A DNA stretch of 13,715 nucleotides from Dunaliella salina (lineage: Eukaryota; Chlorophyta; Chlorophyceae; Chlamydomonadales; Dunaliellaceae), in contig MU069450.1 of the NCBI GenBank assembly GCA_002284615.2, forward strand, positions 750,865 through 764,579. Direction: 5' to 3'. The notes beneath the pieces were generated by a model. The model was not told the DNA's origin, searched no databases, and saw nothing but the letters and a program-made list of their open reading frames with translations. The stretch's first letter is position 1; each line of letters starts with the position of its first letter. The translations under genes were made by a program, and so were the position numbers. Of the stretch, positions 1-10,594 are shown piece by piece.

Positions 1-41
<41 letters not shown>
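1..41. repeat. (GT)n microsatellite, left window edge
   Basis: Uninterrupted GT dinucleotides run from base 1 to base 41 and continue beyond the window edge. The open frame of alternating Cys/Val codons through it is a by-product of the repeat and is not a gene. Confidence 0.98.
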
Positions 42-42
<1 letters not shown>

Positions 43-969
43 CCTGCCCCGCACCATATTCCCTCTCCCTTCCCCAGACTTTCAAATGAAATCACTGCAA
101 AATTTTGTGCTTCATTTCATGCCTTCTTGGGTAAGTTTTTGTGGTATAAAAATAAAAGAAAAGACGATGCAGTCCAAGTGTGGCCGCGTGCATTAAAGGA
201 GGGTCACCTGCCTGAATGACAGGGCCCCACCACTAGCCTGGATTTTGCTATTCCTGTGGAAAGTAGAAACGGGTGCAATTCCGAGTCCAGTTTTTGGCTT
301 TGTTTTTTTTCAAGTGGAATTCTATCATTAAATTGCGAGTGTACATGCTCACATTGTTATTTCAGAGCAGCCTATTTTGTGGCTGCGTCTCTCACATCCA
401 TGCCAACGGTGTTCATTTCATGAAATATCATACTCACCAACATATGATGATGGTGCTCACCCTTATCAATGTGTTTATGATTGTCGACCTCCAGCCCTAA
501 TCCCTGATCAGCCGCTGTTGAGACCATTCACAACCAGCTTTCAAAAGGATGACAACAAGTAACATCGACAAAGTTAAGAGGACGTTTGCGACTAGCACCC
601 ACCTGAGAACATTTGGGACATGAGTAGGACTAAAGTTAAGCTGAACTCACACTCCCCAGATTGGCCACAGAGGGACCACAGCTCCATCCTGGAACTATTT
701 TCAACCTCAAATTTTGTGTTTGTGACATTCATGTACATTACTGATATCATGCAGATTCAAAAAAGGAAGAAAGGTCAGAAATCAGCCTTCTTGGCACTCC
801 TCGATGAAAAGAAAAAAGAATAGATAAGTCTATGCAAGCCAGAGGCCGTGTGCATTAAGGGAAGGTCCACAATTACATCATCGACGTTGACATAGGTTTC
901 AGTTGAGCTTGCACCGTTATTTGTTTGCCTCCCACATGTTGTAAGCTAATGGTCCATATCTCACTTTTA
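42..969. other. Gene-free stretch, no recognisable coding
   Basis: Only short open frames of 60-75 codons occur here. None carries a motif I recognise and none has convincing splice partners. The stretch around 650-740 loosely resembles the reverse complement of 6120-6200 and of 8410-8500, so part of it may be old mobile-element debris. The stretch at 176-210 also loosely resembles 840-870, with GTGCATTAA followed by a purine-rich run in both. Confidence 0.5.
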
Positions 970-1150
970 TTTTCCCGAACAGTCTTCGAATCATGCTGAA
1001 TCACCTTAAAGCTTAGCCCGCATGGAATTCCTCACAGAAGCTTCTGATTCTTACATAGGCTGGCTAAGTCTAGTGTAGGTTTGGGGACCCCTTTGGTGAG
1101 GCTGTTGCTAGCTTGCTAATTAGGGAACCTTTCCTGGATGCAAGTGGGCT
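970..1150. repeat. Dispersed repeat, copy A (partner at 9425-9615)
   Basis: About 180 bp aligns by eye with 9425-9615 in the same orientation. The best-matching part is 1060-1140 against 9533-9610. It includes GTCTAG.GTAGG, GTGAGGCT, GCTAGCTTGCTAA, AGGGAACC and TTCCT.GATGCA. No coding capacity is evident. The family is unknown; it may be a non-autonomous mobile element. Copy B lies inside a SURF6 intron. Confidence 0.6.
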
Positions 1151-1299
1151 GCACACACTTTTCTGTTTCTGTACTTCGGACCTTGAATAAACAATTGATC
1201 CCATTTGAACAGACGAGTCACCCCCTGAAACTATTTAAGTAAGTATGGCTCACACTTGTTCATTTAGCACTGATCATCATCATATTCAGCAACCCTCAC

Positions 1300-1367
1300 A
1301 TGCCTGTGTATGGCTTCTCAAGGCTTATGTTGTCCCGGCAGGCATGTGTGCCAGTCAGATTTTTTTT
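1300..1367 (+). pseudogene. Short LINE family-2 fragment (region between RT and zinc finger)
   Basis: In one frame this reads H-x3-WLLKAYVVPAGMCASQI. It is plainly homologous to WLSKAYALPARMYASQIWG, encoded at 7424-7482 in the larger family-2 LINE copy. Only this segment downstream of the reverse transcriptase remains. The similarity stops at a run of T residues around 1363-1370. It is a dead fragment with no start codon or catalytic motif. The assignment rests on within-window homology plus general knowledge that this motif follows the RT domain in such elements. Confidence 0.75.
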
Positions 1368-1388
1368 TTAGCCCAGCATGGTTACAAG

Positions 1389-1421
1389 GTTACAAGCCTT
1401 GTAACTCACCTTGAAGGTGAG
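1389..1421. repeat. Two abutting 17-bp perfect palindromes
   Basis: GTTACAAG-C-CTTGTAAC occupies 1389-1405 and CTCACCTT-G-AAGGTGAG occupies 1405-1421. They share the base at 1405. Each is a perfect inverted repeat around one central base. Upstream, GGTTACAAG is also repeated directly (1380-1396). They lie just downstream of the family-2 LINE fragment. Function is unknown. Confidence 0.85.
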
Positions 1422-3340
1422 TTTTAGCCGTCAGCCATGAAGTCTGGCTGCTCAGCTTTTCCTAGAAAACCAAGTGAATGCAGTATAACACACAGGCAGG
1501 GGAAAAACACATGTAAAAAGCAGACATGTAAAAAAGAAACATGGCAGTGTCTGCATGTAAGGCAGAAAAGCAAGCAGCAAAAAGGGAGCATGCAAAATAG
1601 AAGTAGCTCAAGTTATTCGATAAGCACAGTCTGTCATCATGCTCAGGTAGCATGCACACGAATACAGCTCCCCACAGTACTCAACCAAGACCAGAAATTA
1701 CCATATGGCACAGAGTTGGCGCGTGTTCTGCCCAAAGGGCAAGCAGTACGCAGTTCAGCGTTCAAACCACAAAGAAAGCCAGTCAGATTTGGACCATGCC
1801 TTATCTTCAAAGGGCGGCGAGATGCAAAACTGAAAAAAAAAACTGGATTCAATAGGTTTTCGAACATATATTTCGAAAGCCATAATGTCTACTCCTTCCT
1901 GGAGTGTGCTCTATGAGTGTGGGGCATAGACTGTCTAGTTTCATTGGAACAGAGCCTGTGCGTGTCTTTCCCAAGGGGACAACTGAGCCTCAGGCTGAGT
2001 CAGGCCAAAATTTGCCTGTTTTTGCATGCTCCATACTCCATGCATAGTTCCACCCCAAGTGGCAGGTTTGAGACTCAATTCTCTCTGTAGCGCCAAGGTT
2101 CAAAACCTGCGGGTTGGGGAGACTGTGCCTAATCAGCTGCGGCATGAGCCCTTGTAGTTACCAAAAATTCTCTGCGGACCACATACGGCGCTAAACTGGA
2201 TGATGTTCAGTGGCTTGGAGTCTTCGTAGCAAAAGGTTGCCATTGCAATGAAAAGGAGTGAAAACATCCAGTGGTTTGTCAAGTACGGAATTTCTGCCAT
2301 TTCCCTAGAAAATTGCAGCAAGTGGGGTGCCGGAAATGTCATTTTTGACCTGTTTTCTTGTTCCTTTTCTATTCGGAGGTTCAATTCCGCTCAGATGCCC
2401 ACTTGAGGCACAAATAGCGATGCACCCTTACTTTACCTTTCCTATTTCTTTATGTGTGAGATGTTTGCAGTAAAGTGCTGAGTGCTTCTAAGATCCCCAT
2501 GCAGGAATTCTTAAGGGTTTTGAGGTACAGGCAGCAAAAGGCATGGAAGGGAGCGGATGCTTTGGGTCCCCGAGGAGTGAACAGGAAAGCAGTGACTCAC
2601 CATAATTGGTGCGGAAGGCCTTTACATGAAAACAGTATGCACACCCTTTTGTGTCCCAACATTTTTATTTAAAGATCTGGATAAAGGAGTCATAAAGGAA
2701 TGTGAGTAGTTTTAGGCTGTAACAACCATGATTGAGAAACAATAGCGCTGTGTATGAGGCCTTGCTTGAGCAGATATGCATGCACACACCCCAAGGTAGA
2801 CTGATACTAGGGTAGTACCCTTTGCATATTAAAGAGGCCTTGGGCCACGTTTAAACATTGCATGCATGAAGGAAATCGTAGTGCGCAGTTATGAAGACTT
2901 GACTACTTATGAACATGCCTTGGGCAGTTTGCATTTCCGCTGATAGAGACCTTTGAATGTTGTTGAGGAAAGTAAGACCAACTAAGCCTTTGTTTGCAGC
3001 ACGTGCTTATGCAGTTGCATGCAGATATGGACTTTACCTTTGCTGGAGGTTGATGAGACACAAGGCCCCAGCCCAACCTGTGCCATTCAGCTTAGTATAT
3101 CTCTAGAGTCGGGCTATGATGATGGTTGGTTAAGAATAGGAATGCCAGCCCTTCCAAGCTGACAGTAGTCCAAGTCAGCCAGTCAGCTATGTGACGAGTC
3201 ATGTTGCTTGCTTGCTATTTGCTGGACGGACGATACCCAAATACTTTGCTTATGATTTTGATGGTTGTTGCGTGCTGAGAAACGATACACACGTGCTGAC
3301 TGTGACACACGTGTGACTTAAAAGAAAATACTCTAGATCT
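1422..3340. other. Gene-free stretch, no recognisable gene
   Basis: The longest open frame is 159 codons (1437-1916, plus). It begins with a Lys/Cys/Gln-rich segment, has no motif I recognise, and has no signal peptide or membrane segment. Random open frames of this length are not rare in two kilobases, and the frame overlaps others on both strands. I see no paired splice sites or homology to the rest of the window. CACGTG cores at 3292 and 3307 are noted but not interpreted. Confidence 0.45.
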
Positions 3341-3581
3341 GTCCTGAACCACTTCAACTGATATTTCCTGGGTTTGATCTCGTGTGTGTGTGGCCGAGAT
3401 ACGTTGAGATTCCAGCGTGTGGTTGGTATTGAAGATTTGGTCCGGGTATGAGTTTAAGTTGCTTGAGGCATACTTGTTTCTTGGGTGAGTAATTATTTAG
3501 GTGCCACCCTTTGGGTGGAAGGTGCTGTTTTGGTGTTTCCTGGACAATTGCTGTCTCTCTTTGATCTTGCAAGGAGCTTGA

Positions 3582-3598
3582 CCTCTCTCTCTCTGTCT
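3582..3598. repeat. Short (CT)n tract
   Basis: An imperfect CT dinucleotide run (CTCTCTCTCTCTGTCTC) lies upstream of the palindrome pair. It is low complexity only. Confidence 0.7.
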
Positions 3599-3647
3599 CC
3601 CTTTGCCTCAGTAAGCAGTGCAGCAAGGCTCTGGTAATTGTCAGCTT

Positions 3648-3681
3648 ATTCCGTCATGACGGAATGCACTGATCAGTGCAT
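3648..3681. repeat. Two overlapping 18-bp perfect palindromes
   Basis: ATTCCGTCATGACGGAAT (3648-3665) and ATGCACTGATCAGTGCAT (3664-3681) are each perfectly self-complementary with no spacer, and they share the bases AT at 3664-3665. A loose direct repeat of the form CAGTGCA(T)CAGCAAGGC flanks them (about 3617-3630 and 3675-3691). The pair lies about 65 bp before the family-2 LINE C-terminal fragment. A dimer-binding site or a mobile-element scar is possible. Nothing in the sequence decides between them. Confidence 0.9.
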
Positions 3682-3747
3682 CAGCAAGGCCCAAAACCTG
3701 GATTAATCCAGTGAATATTTAAAGAACTACTTCAGTGTTGCCAGCCT

Positions 3748-4161
3748 GTGCCACACACGCCACAGCAGCAGCGGACGTATGTTGGCATTGGCTTCATTTT
3801 CCAAATCATACTGTTGCATGGCCTTCGTGCCCACTGCTTGAAGGTCAAATCCGGTAAATGGCTGGGTGGGTCAAACATTTGTGACAAGTGTGAGTGTGCT
3901 GAAGTCCAGGACGACAAACATGTTCTCTTCTATTGCAATTGCCTGGAGATGTGTGAGCTGCGCTGAAAATACGAGGGCTTGTTCATTGATTTTTTCAAAC
4001 TATTACATACTTTTGCCCAACTTCCAAATGCCGACTTCATTCCTTTCTTGGCAAGCTGCCACGTTGAATCATCCTGGGATCAACACTTTTCTAAATCAAA
4101 ACTCGTGCAGATTTTTGAAGTTTTTGTCAGAGTTGGTTTCAATCTGGAGAGCTGGAAATGA
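3748..4161 (+). pseudogene. LINE family-2 C-terminal fragment with CCHC zinc finger
   Basis: One frame runs from 3748 to 4161 with a single internal TGA at 3964-3966. Before the stop it encodes a CX2CX9HX4C zinc finger (Cys45, Cys48, His58, Cys63 counted from 3748; nucleotides 3880-3936), with the core CDKCECAEVQDDKHVLFYC. This has the same spacing and similar sequence as the finger at 8082-8138 in the large family-2 copy. After the stop the frame continues with KYEGLF and an aromatic-rich tail ending in LVQIFEVFV, which matches the usual C-terminal end of this LINE type as I remember it. The reverse transcriptase part is absent, so this is a 5'-truncated dead copy. The right end is close to where family-1 sequence begins (4369). 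Confidence 0.75.
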
Positions 4162-4368
4162 ATGTGCAGATGCCATTGCAAAGCATCAGCCCAGAAGTGC
4201 ATGGCAGACACCGAGGTCCCTGGTGCAGGTCCTGGTAGAAATCCATTTACAAATATTTTTTGGTTAGCCAAGGAAGAAAGAATGCATGCTGCAGGCACAC
4301 CTACGGGTCCACCACTCGCCCACAAGCTCACCCGTCTCCCCAATCTTCAAGATGCTCTCAAATCCCAC

Positions 4369-4955
4369 ATGTATAAAAAAGAAAAACTGCATAGGCAGAG
4401 AAACTCTCCCTACCGTAGTGACATCAATTAAGGAAGAGGAGACACATTGGCTCAGAAAAGAGCCGTGTGTCCCCTCCACCACAAGGTATGAAAAAGAGAA
4501 TGCTAATGTGGATCTGGAGGGTGACTAGAAGCACCTGGTTCTAGAACATGGCTGTGGGAAGTATTCTTCTTTTCAATAGCGCGGCGTGTGGTGACTAGTT
4601 TGTGGGCATATTGTACAGAATGAGCATGAAGTTGTTGGGCAAGCTTAGTGGCACGATGGTGCTCCAGTCCTACTTGTTTGATTTGCTTGAGGGTGCGCTC
4701 AGTGTAAATACTACCACCAACACCCATGAGAATAGGGTGAATTGTAACAACTTTAGCATGAGTAAGTTTACACAGGTCTGCATGCTGCTGCTTTGCAGCT
4801 TTCAACTGATGCTCAGGCCTTGTGTCTTCACAGAACTTAATTTCTATCAAGTGCATATGGCGTTCATTTGCACACATGTATTCTAAACATACAAGCTTGG
4901 ATATGCCAATGCCAAAACAGGTTACAATTCTTACTATCGAAACTTGTAGCCGCAA
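4369..4955 (-). pseudogene. LINE family-1 3' fragment, restriction-like endonuclease C-terminus (minus copy)
   Basis: A minus-strand frame of 150 codons (4955-4503) encodes the C-terminal half of a PD-(D/E)XK-type nuclease domain. It has ANERHMHLIEIKFCEDTRP with the E-x-K catalytic pair, then EHQLKAAKQQH, GVGGSIYTE and LAQQLHAHSVQYAHKL. About 79 of 109 aligned residues match the plus-strand copy at 5530-5861. Homology begins near 4873, so the N-terminal 28 or so residues of the frame (upstream of ANERH) are unrelated flanking sequence. The RPD half of the active site and the zinc finger are missing. Similarity continues past the stop codon through the 3' non-coding tail to about 4369. This is a 5'-truncated insertion. 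Confidence 0.8.
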
Positions 4956-5861
4956 GTAGATAGAAAAATCAGCATTGCCTTAAGAAATATGCCCAACATT
5001 TCTTTTCCCATGAAGCATACCATCCTGCAGTACCGCACAGGCACCCTCCACAACCAAAAACATGCAGTACGTTTTAAAAGGTCAGCTGATCCATCTTGCC
5101 CCCTCCCAGGCTGCCATCATTTGGACAGCGCACTACACATGCTCTCAGGCTGCCCAAACCATATCACCTCCAACATGAAAACTGAATGCCATAATATTGC
5201 AGGCAGAATGATTACAAAAGCCCTCAGCAAATGCCCTGGAGGGGCAGGCCTGGTCTACACAGACATAGGAGGCGACTTTAAGCTTGCTCAACACAAACTC
5301 CAACTCCCTACACATGCCTCAAGCAGAACTTTTCCTGCCTACTTTCTTCCTCGCAACCTTTTAGAGAGGAAAAGACTCAACTCCAGTCGACCAGATGCTG
5401 TTTTGATCACCCCTTTTAATGCCAAACATACTTCTAACGATGTTTCTCCTACCCATTCCCATCATGCTTTGCGCAGCTCCTCACTGAGGACCACCAGAAC
5501 TAGCCGCATGAGGCAACCCCATGAACTTCGTGCAAATGAACGCCATGTGCACGTAATAGAAATCAAGTTCTGTGAAGGCACAAGGCCAGAGCATCAGTTG
5601 AATGCGGCAAAGCAGCAGCACGCTGAGCTCTGTAATCTTATTAACGCTGAAGCCGTTACATTTCCCCCTATTCTCCTGGGTGAAGGTGGAACTATTTACA
5701 CTGAGCATACTCTAAAGCAATTCAAACAACTAAGGTTGGATCACCAGCTGTCCACGAAGCTTGCTCAACAACTTCATGCCCATTCTGTTCAATATGCCCA
5801 CAAACTAGTCAACACACGCTGCGCTATTGAAAATAATAGTACTCCCCACAGCCGTGTCTAG
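4950..5861 (+). pseudogene. LINE family-1 C-terminal ORF: CCHC zinc finger plus restriction-like endonuclease (5'-truncated)
   Basis: A frame is open from 4950, with a first ATG at 4989 giving 290 codons. Residues 37-55 form a CX4CX7HX4C zinc finger (Cys37, Cys42, His50, Cys55), the type that precedes the nuclease in R2-like non-LTR retrotransposons. A PD-(D/E)XK nuclease follows: RPDAVLI (Asp136) and, after a variable insert, VIEIKF (Glu191, Lys193). GEGGTIYTE and LAQQLHAHSVQYAHKL come next. In known elements this nuclease nicks the target DNA before reverse transcription. The RT domain is absent, so the copy cannot move by itself, and the ATG at 4989 is probably fortuitous inside a longer ancestral polyprotein. 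The frame has no stop or frameshift, unlike the family-2 copies. It could instead be a domesticated protein, but no promoter evidence supports that. Confidence 0.8.
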
Positions 5862-6018
5862 AGCCAGGTGCTTCTAGTAACCCTTCAGATCCACATTAGC
5901 TCTCTCTTTTTCTTACCTTGTGGTGGAGGGGGCACACGGCTCTTTTTTGAGCCAATGTGTCTCCTTTTCCTTAATTAATGTAGGGAGAGTTTCTCTGCCT
6001 ACATAGTTTTTCTTGTTC
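5862..6018 (+). mobile_element. LINE family-1 3' untranslated tail
   Basis: This non-coding stretch follows the TAG of the nuclease frame. It is closely matched by the reverse complement of 4369-4530. Shared blocks include CAGATCCACATTAGC, ACCTTGTGGTGGAGGGG, ACACGGCTCTTTT and GTAGGGAGAGTTTCTCTGCC. Conservation outside the coding part shows common descent as copies of one element. Similarity fades in the TTTTTCTT stretch near 6013-6018, the likely 3' end. Confidence 0.75.
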
Positions 6019-6716
6019 TTTTCTTTCAATTTTTGATGCTGGCTGATATTGTTTCACCAGCAGCCGATTAGCCAGAGTCTCATGCTGTAAGCAACCCCTT
6101 GTAACCCTTGTAACCCTTGTAACCCTTGCAGTGTAAACGAGGGTGATTAATACAAAAGTTTGTAAGGAAAATAACTCAAGAGTGGAGTTGTAGGCCATTT
6201 TGAAGTGATCAGAGGCAGGAGAGTGATCTTGGGTCCTCCAATTTCATCATTTCTTCAAATGGTCCAGTTGCCCCCCTTTGACATTATTCCAACATCCCAC
6301 GGAATGCAATAGCTCCCTCTTGGAATAACTCACTCTTGAGGTCACACAATGCAACGAGCATTCTCTCGAGCATGTACAAAACACCTACCTCTGGGAGTAG
6401 TTATCCACCTCTGACGATATTTTATGTCCTCCAGTTTTGGGGTAAACCAGGATCAGGCTGATTGCAGGTACACGTCTGATGCTAGCTTTATTCTCCAGGT
6501 CTGGAGCAAATTGACTAGATCAATTTCAGGTGCATTTCCTCTTCAGTCGAGCTGCCTTCCCAGGCAGTTTGACATGTTTAACCAACATGCAAAATTTTCG
6601 GACAACAAATGTTTTGCTCCTTCAACCCCACGCACCTTTCACAGGAGCTAAAACGAGAGCAACACCACCTCATGCATCCCCTTTTTGTGTAAAAGCAAAC
6701 TTTGTAGCCAAAGCAA
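6019..6716. other. Inter-element stretch, no supported gene
   Basis: This lies between the family-1 3' end and the family-2 reverse transcriptase. It contains the CCCTTGTAA array at 6096-6128. It also contains a segment (about 6120-6200, read on the minus strand) that loosely resembles 650-740 plus and 8410-8500 minus. Open frames here are short and carry no motif I recognise. Confidence 0.5.
6096..6128. repeat. Tandem 9-bp repeat CCCTTGTAA
   Basis: Three exact copies of CCCTTGTAA (6096-6122) are followed by a partial CCCTTG. Related GTTACAAG strings occur at 1380-1405 and, degenerate, at 8374-8420. Short satellite-like tails of this kind end some LINEs and SINEs, so it may mark a 3' terminus. 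The element body it belongs to is not defined. Confidence 0.85.
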
Positions 6717-8265
6717 ACTTTTTTACCAGGCCGTAACACTCTGCAGCCTATATTTATTTAACGCAATCTACAGCATGCGGCACAGATGAAGCGCCCTCCT
6801 CCGTCGCCCAGGTTGCATGCAGCTTTCATTGATTTCAAGCATGCTTACGATACAATACCTAGGGAGGCCTTGTGGGCTCATTTACGGCGCATTTGCATGC
6901 CGACTTGCCTCCTGAATATTGTAAGAAACATTTATGACAATGATGAATATGCGTTGGTGGATGGATGTAAGAGAGCTTATGCTCATAAAAAAACTAGGGG
7001 TTAAGCAAGGGTGTCCATTGTCTCCTCTGCTATTTTCCTTATATGAATTAATGATGTTGGCTGCGTAGCAGAAAATGTTGCAGGTGCAGTCACAGGTGCA
7101 TGTGACACCCGAGTGACACATATGTTGTATGCAGACGACTCCTGCCTTACTGCCAATGATCCTTATGAGCTCCACACCATGCTGAACAGATTGCATGGAT
7201 ATGCACGGAGGAAGGGATTGATTATCAATGTTTCAAAGTCAGAAGCGGTGCACTTCAACTCAAAGGGTACTAAAGTTCCCACTTTCACGCTTGGTGAAGA
7301 GCAGCTCGTTCAATCTGAGTCATCCAAATATTTGGGTACGTTGTTCACGAAACATTTCAATCCCCTTGCCTCTTCTGAATACATGGGTGCATCTTTCAAC
7401 CTATGGGTGCATCCATACCTTACTGTGGTTGAGTAAGGCATATGCTCTTCCTGCACGCATGTATGCTTCTCAAATTTGGGGTGCAAGATTTATGAGACCA
7501 GGAGCTGAGATGACATGCCCATTGCAGTCTGTTCACTTGTGTATATTGAAGCGTACCCTCGGTGTTCAAAAGACTGCACCAAGTTGGTCTGTGTTACGTG
7601 AATGCGGGTTTGAACCACTGCAATTTTTATGGTTCTGAGCAGCGGCCTGCAACAGCATAACTTTACACCAGGTGCTCCGAGCAAATATTGCCATGAGTAG
7701 TATCTCTAGGAAGTGCTGGACATCAGAGTTCATATCTGCCTTTGAGGGATTGGATAGGCGCAACAACCTCACACAATGCGTTCTTTCAGGCCAGCCTAAT
7801 GGGATCAAAGATTTTGTGATTGATTTACTGAAGAGGCATAGGAGCGTTTGGCCAATTGAGGATCAGACTCAACATGGTGGTCACTTGAACAAGTTATGGA
7901 AGTATCACAACTGGGTAGCACTTCCTGTCAGGCATGATTTTGCTTTTGGCAAACCTCTTCATTTTCCCAGGTATTTACATCTGGACCTGGGTAGGCGTAT
8001 GCAGAGAAACATTGCTTGCTTCCGTTCACACGCTCACAAACTTTGAGTTGAAACTCCTCAATGGAAGGACATGCACCTCAATGTGATTTATGCACTTCAG
8101 ATCAATGGCAGGATGAAAAACATGCTATCTTCCTTTGTCCTTGCAACTTCCTGTTTTGCCTTAGATGGAAGTATGCATATCTTTTTGCTGCTTTTCCTGC
8201 ACGCAGAGTAGTGGTAAATACTTCAGGCTCTTTCTATTTATCTGATGCCTGCTCTCTGGATGTTT
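6717..8265 (+). pseudogene. Decayed LINE family 2: reverse transcriptase and CCHC zinc finger
   Basis: This is a broken non-LTR retrotransposon polyprotein. Homology starts near 6717 (LPGRNTLQPIFI, with an in-frame TAA at 6759). Motif A is FIDFKHAYD with its Asp codon at 6831. A frameshift near 6985-6999 precedes motif B (KQGCPLSPLLFSLY, 7003-7044). A shift back near 7045 restores motif C, YADD, at 7128-7139. KSEAVHF and SKYLGTLF follow. A further shift or deletion near 7375-7425 leads into LSKAYALPARMYASQIWG. More stops at 7636 and 8044 come before a CX2CX9HX4C finger (CDLC...H...C, 8082-8138). The tail ends around 8265 before a poly-T run. The catalytic aspartates survive but the frame is broken at least five times. 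An endonuclease domain is not visible. Confidence 0.85.
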
Positions 8266-8269
8266 TTCG

Positions 8270-8285
8270 TTTTTTTTTTTTTTTT
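8270..8285. repeat. Poly-T tract (16 T)
   Basis: A homopolymer lies at the 3' border of the family-2 LINE copy. On the plus strand it is T rather than A, so it is not a conventional poly-A tail for that element. Confidence 0.9.
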
Positions 8286-8573
8286 CGAAACCAAAAAATG
8301 GAACTTACATTTTCTCTCCGAACTTTTGGATTTCTTTCATCATACCGAGCAGCCAAACTATCTGGCTAAAGGTTATATTCCCTTGTAAACATTGTGAACC
8401 GATGTAAACCCTGGGAACCCTGTCTCCTTGTTGTTGATTCATGGCAGTAATGCAAAAGTATAGAAAGTCCAGATTGATCCATGGAGAGTTGCGGTCCTCC
8501 AATCACCATGTCCCCTACCAACCACCAGAAGTCCAAACACATGTAAGCCATCAATTCGCAAGCACTGCCCCTA

Positions 8574-10594
<2,021 letters not shown>

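Larger units (their letters stand above)
4369..6018. repeat. Large imperfect inverted repeat made by two family-1 LINE copies
   Basis: The left arm 4369-4873 and right arm 5530-6018 are reverse-complement homologues, separated by about 655 bp. The arms cover the nuclease C-terminus and the 3' tail. The copies are head to head with their 3' ends facing outward. Because both arms carry the same segment, a single twin-priming event, which inverts but does not duplicate sequence, does not explain it. Two insertions or an inverted duplication are likelier. Transcription through it could yield a long hairpin RNA. Confidence 0.8.

Noticed and set aside
1437..1916. A 159-codon plus-strand open frame as a possible gene
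   Set aside because: It has no recognisable motif, is overlapped by other frames on both strands, and its composition matches the surrounding non-coding sequence.
3291..3313. Repeated CACGTG cores as a promoter element
   Set aside because: There is no nearby gene start, and six-base palindromes of this kind occur by chance.
4602..4886. A 94-codon plus-strand frame
   Set aside because: It is the antisense shadow of the family-1 nuclease frame on the minus strand.
4369..6018. Twin-priming inversion as the origin of the inverted LINE copies
   Set aside because: Both arms contain the same nuclease and 3' tail segment, whereas twin priming inverts a 5' part without duplicating the 3' part.
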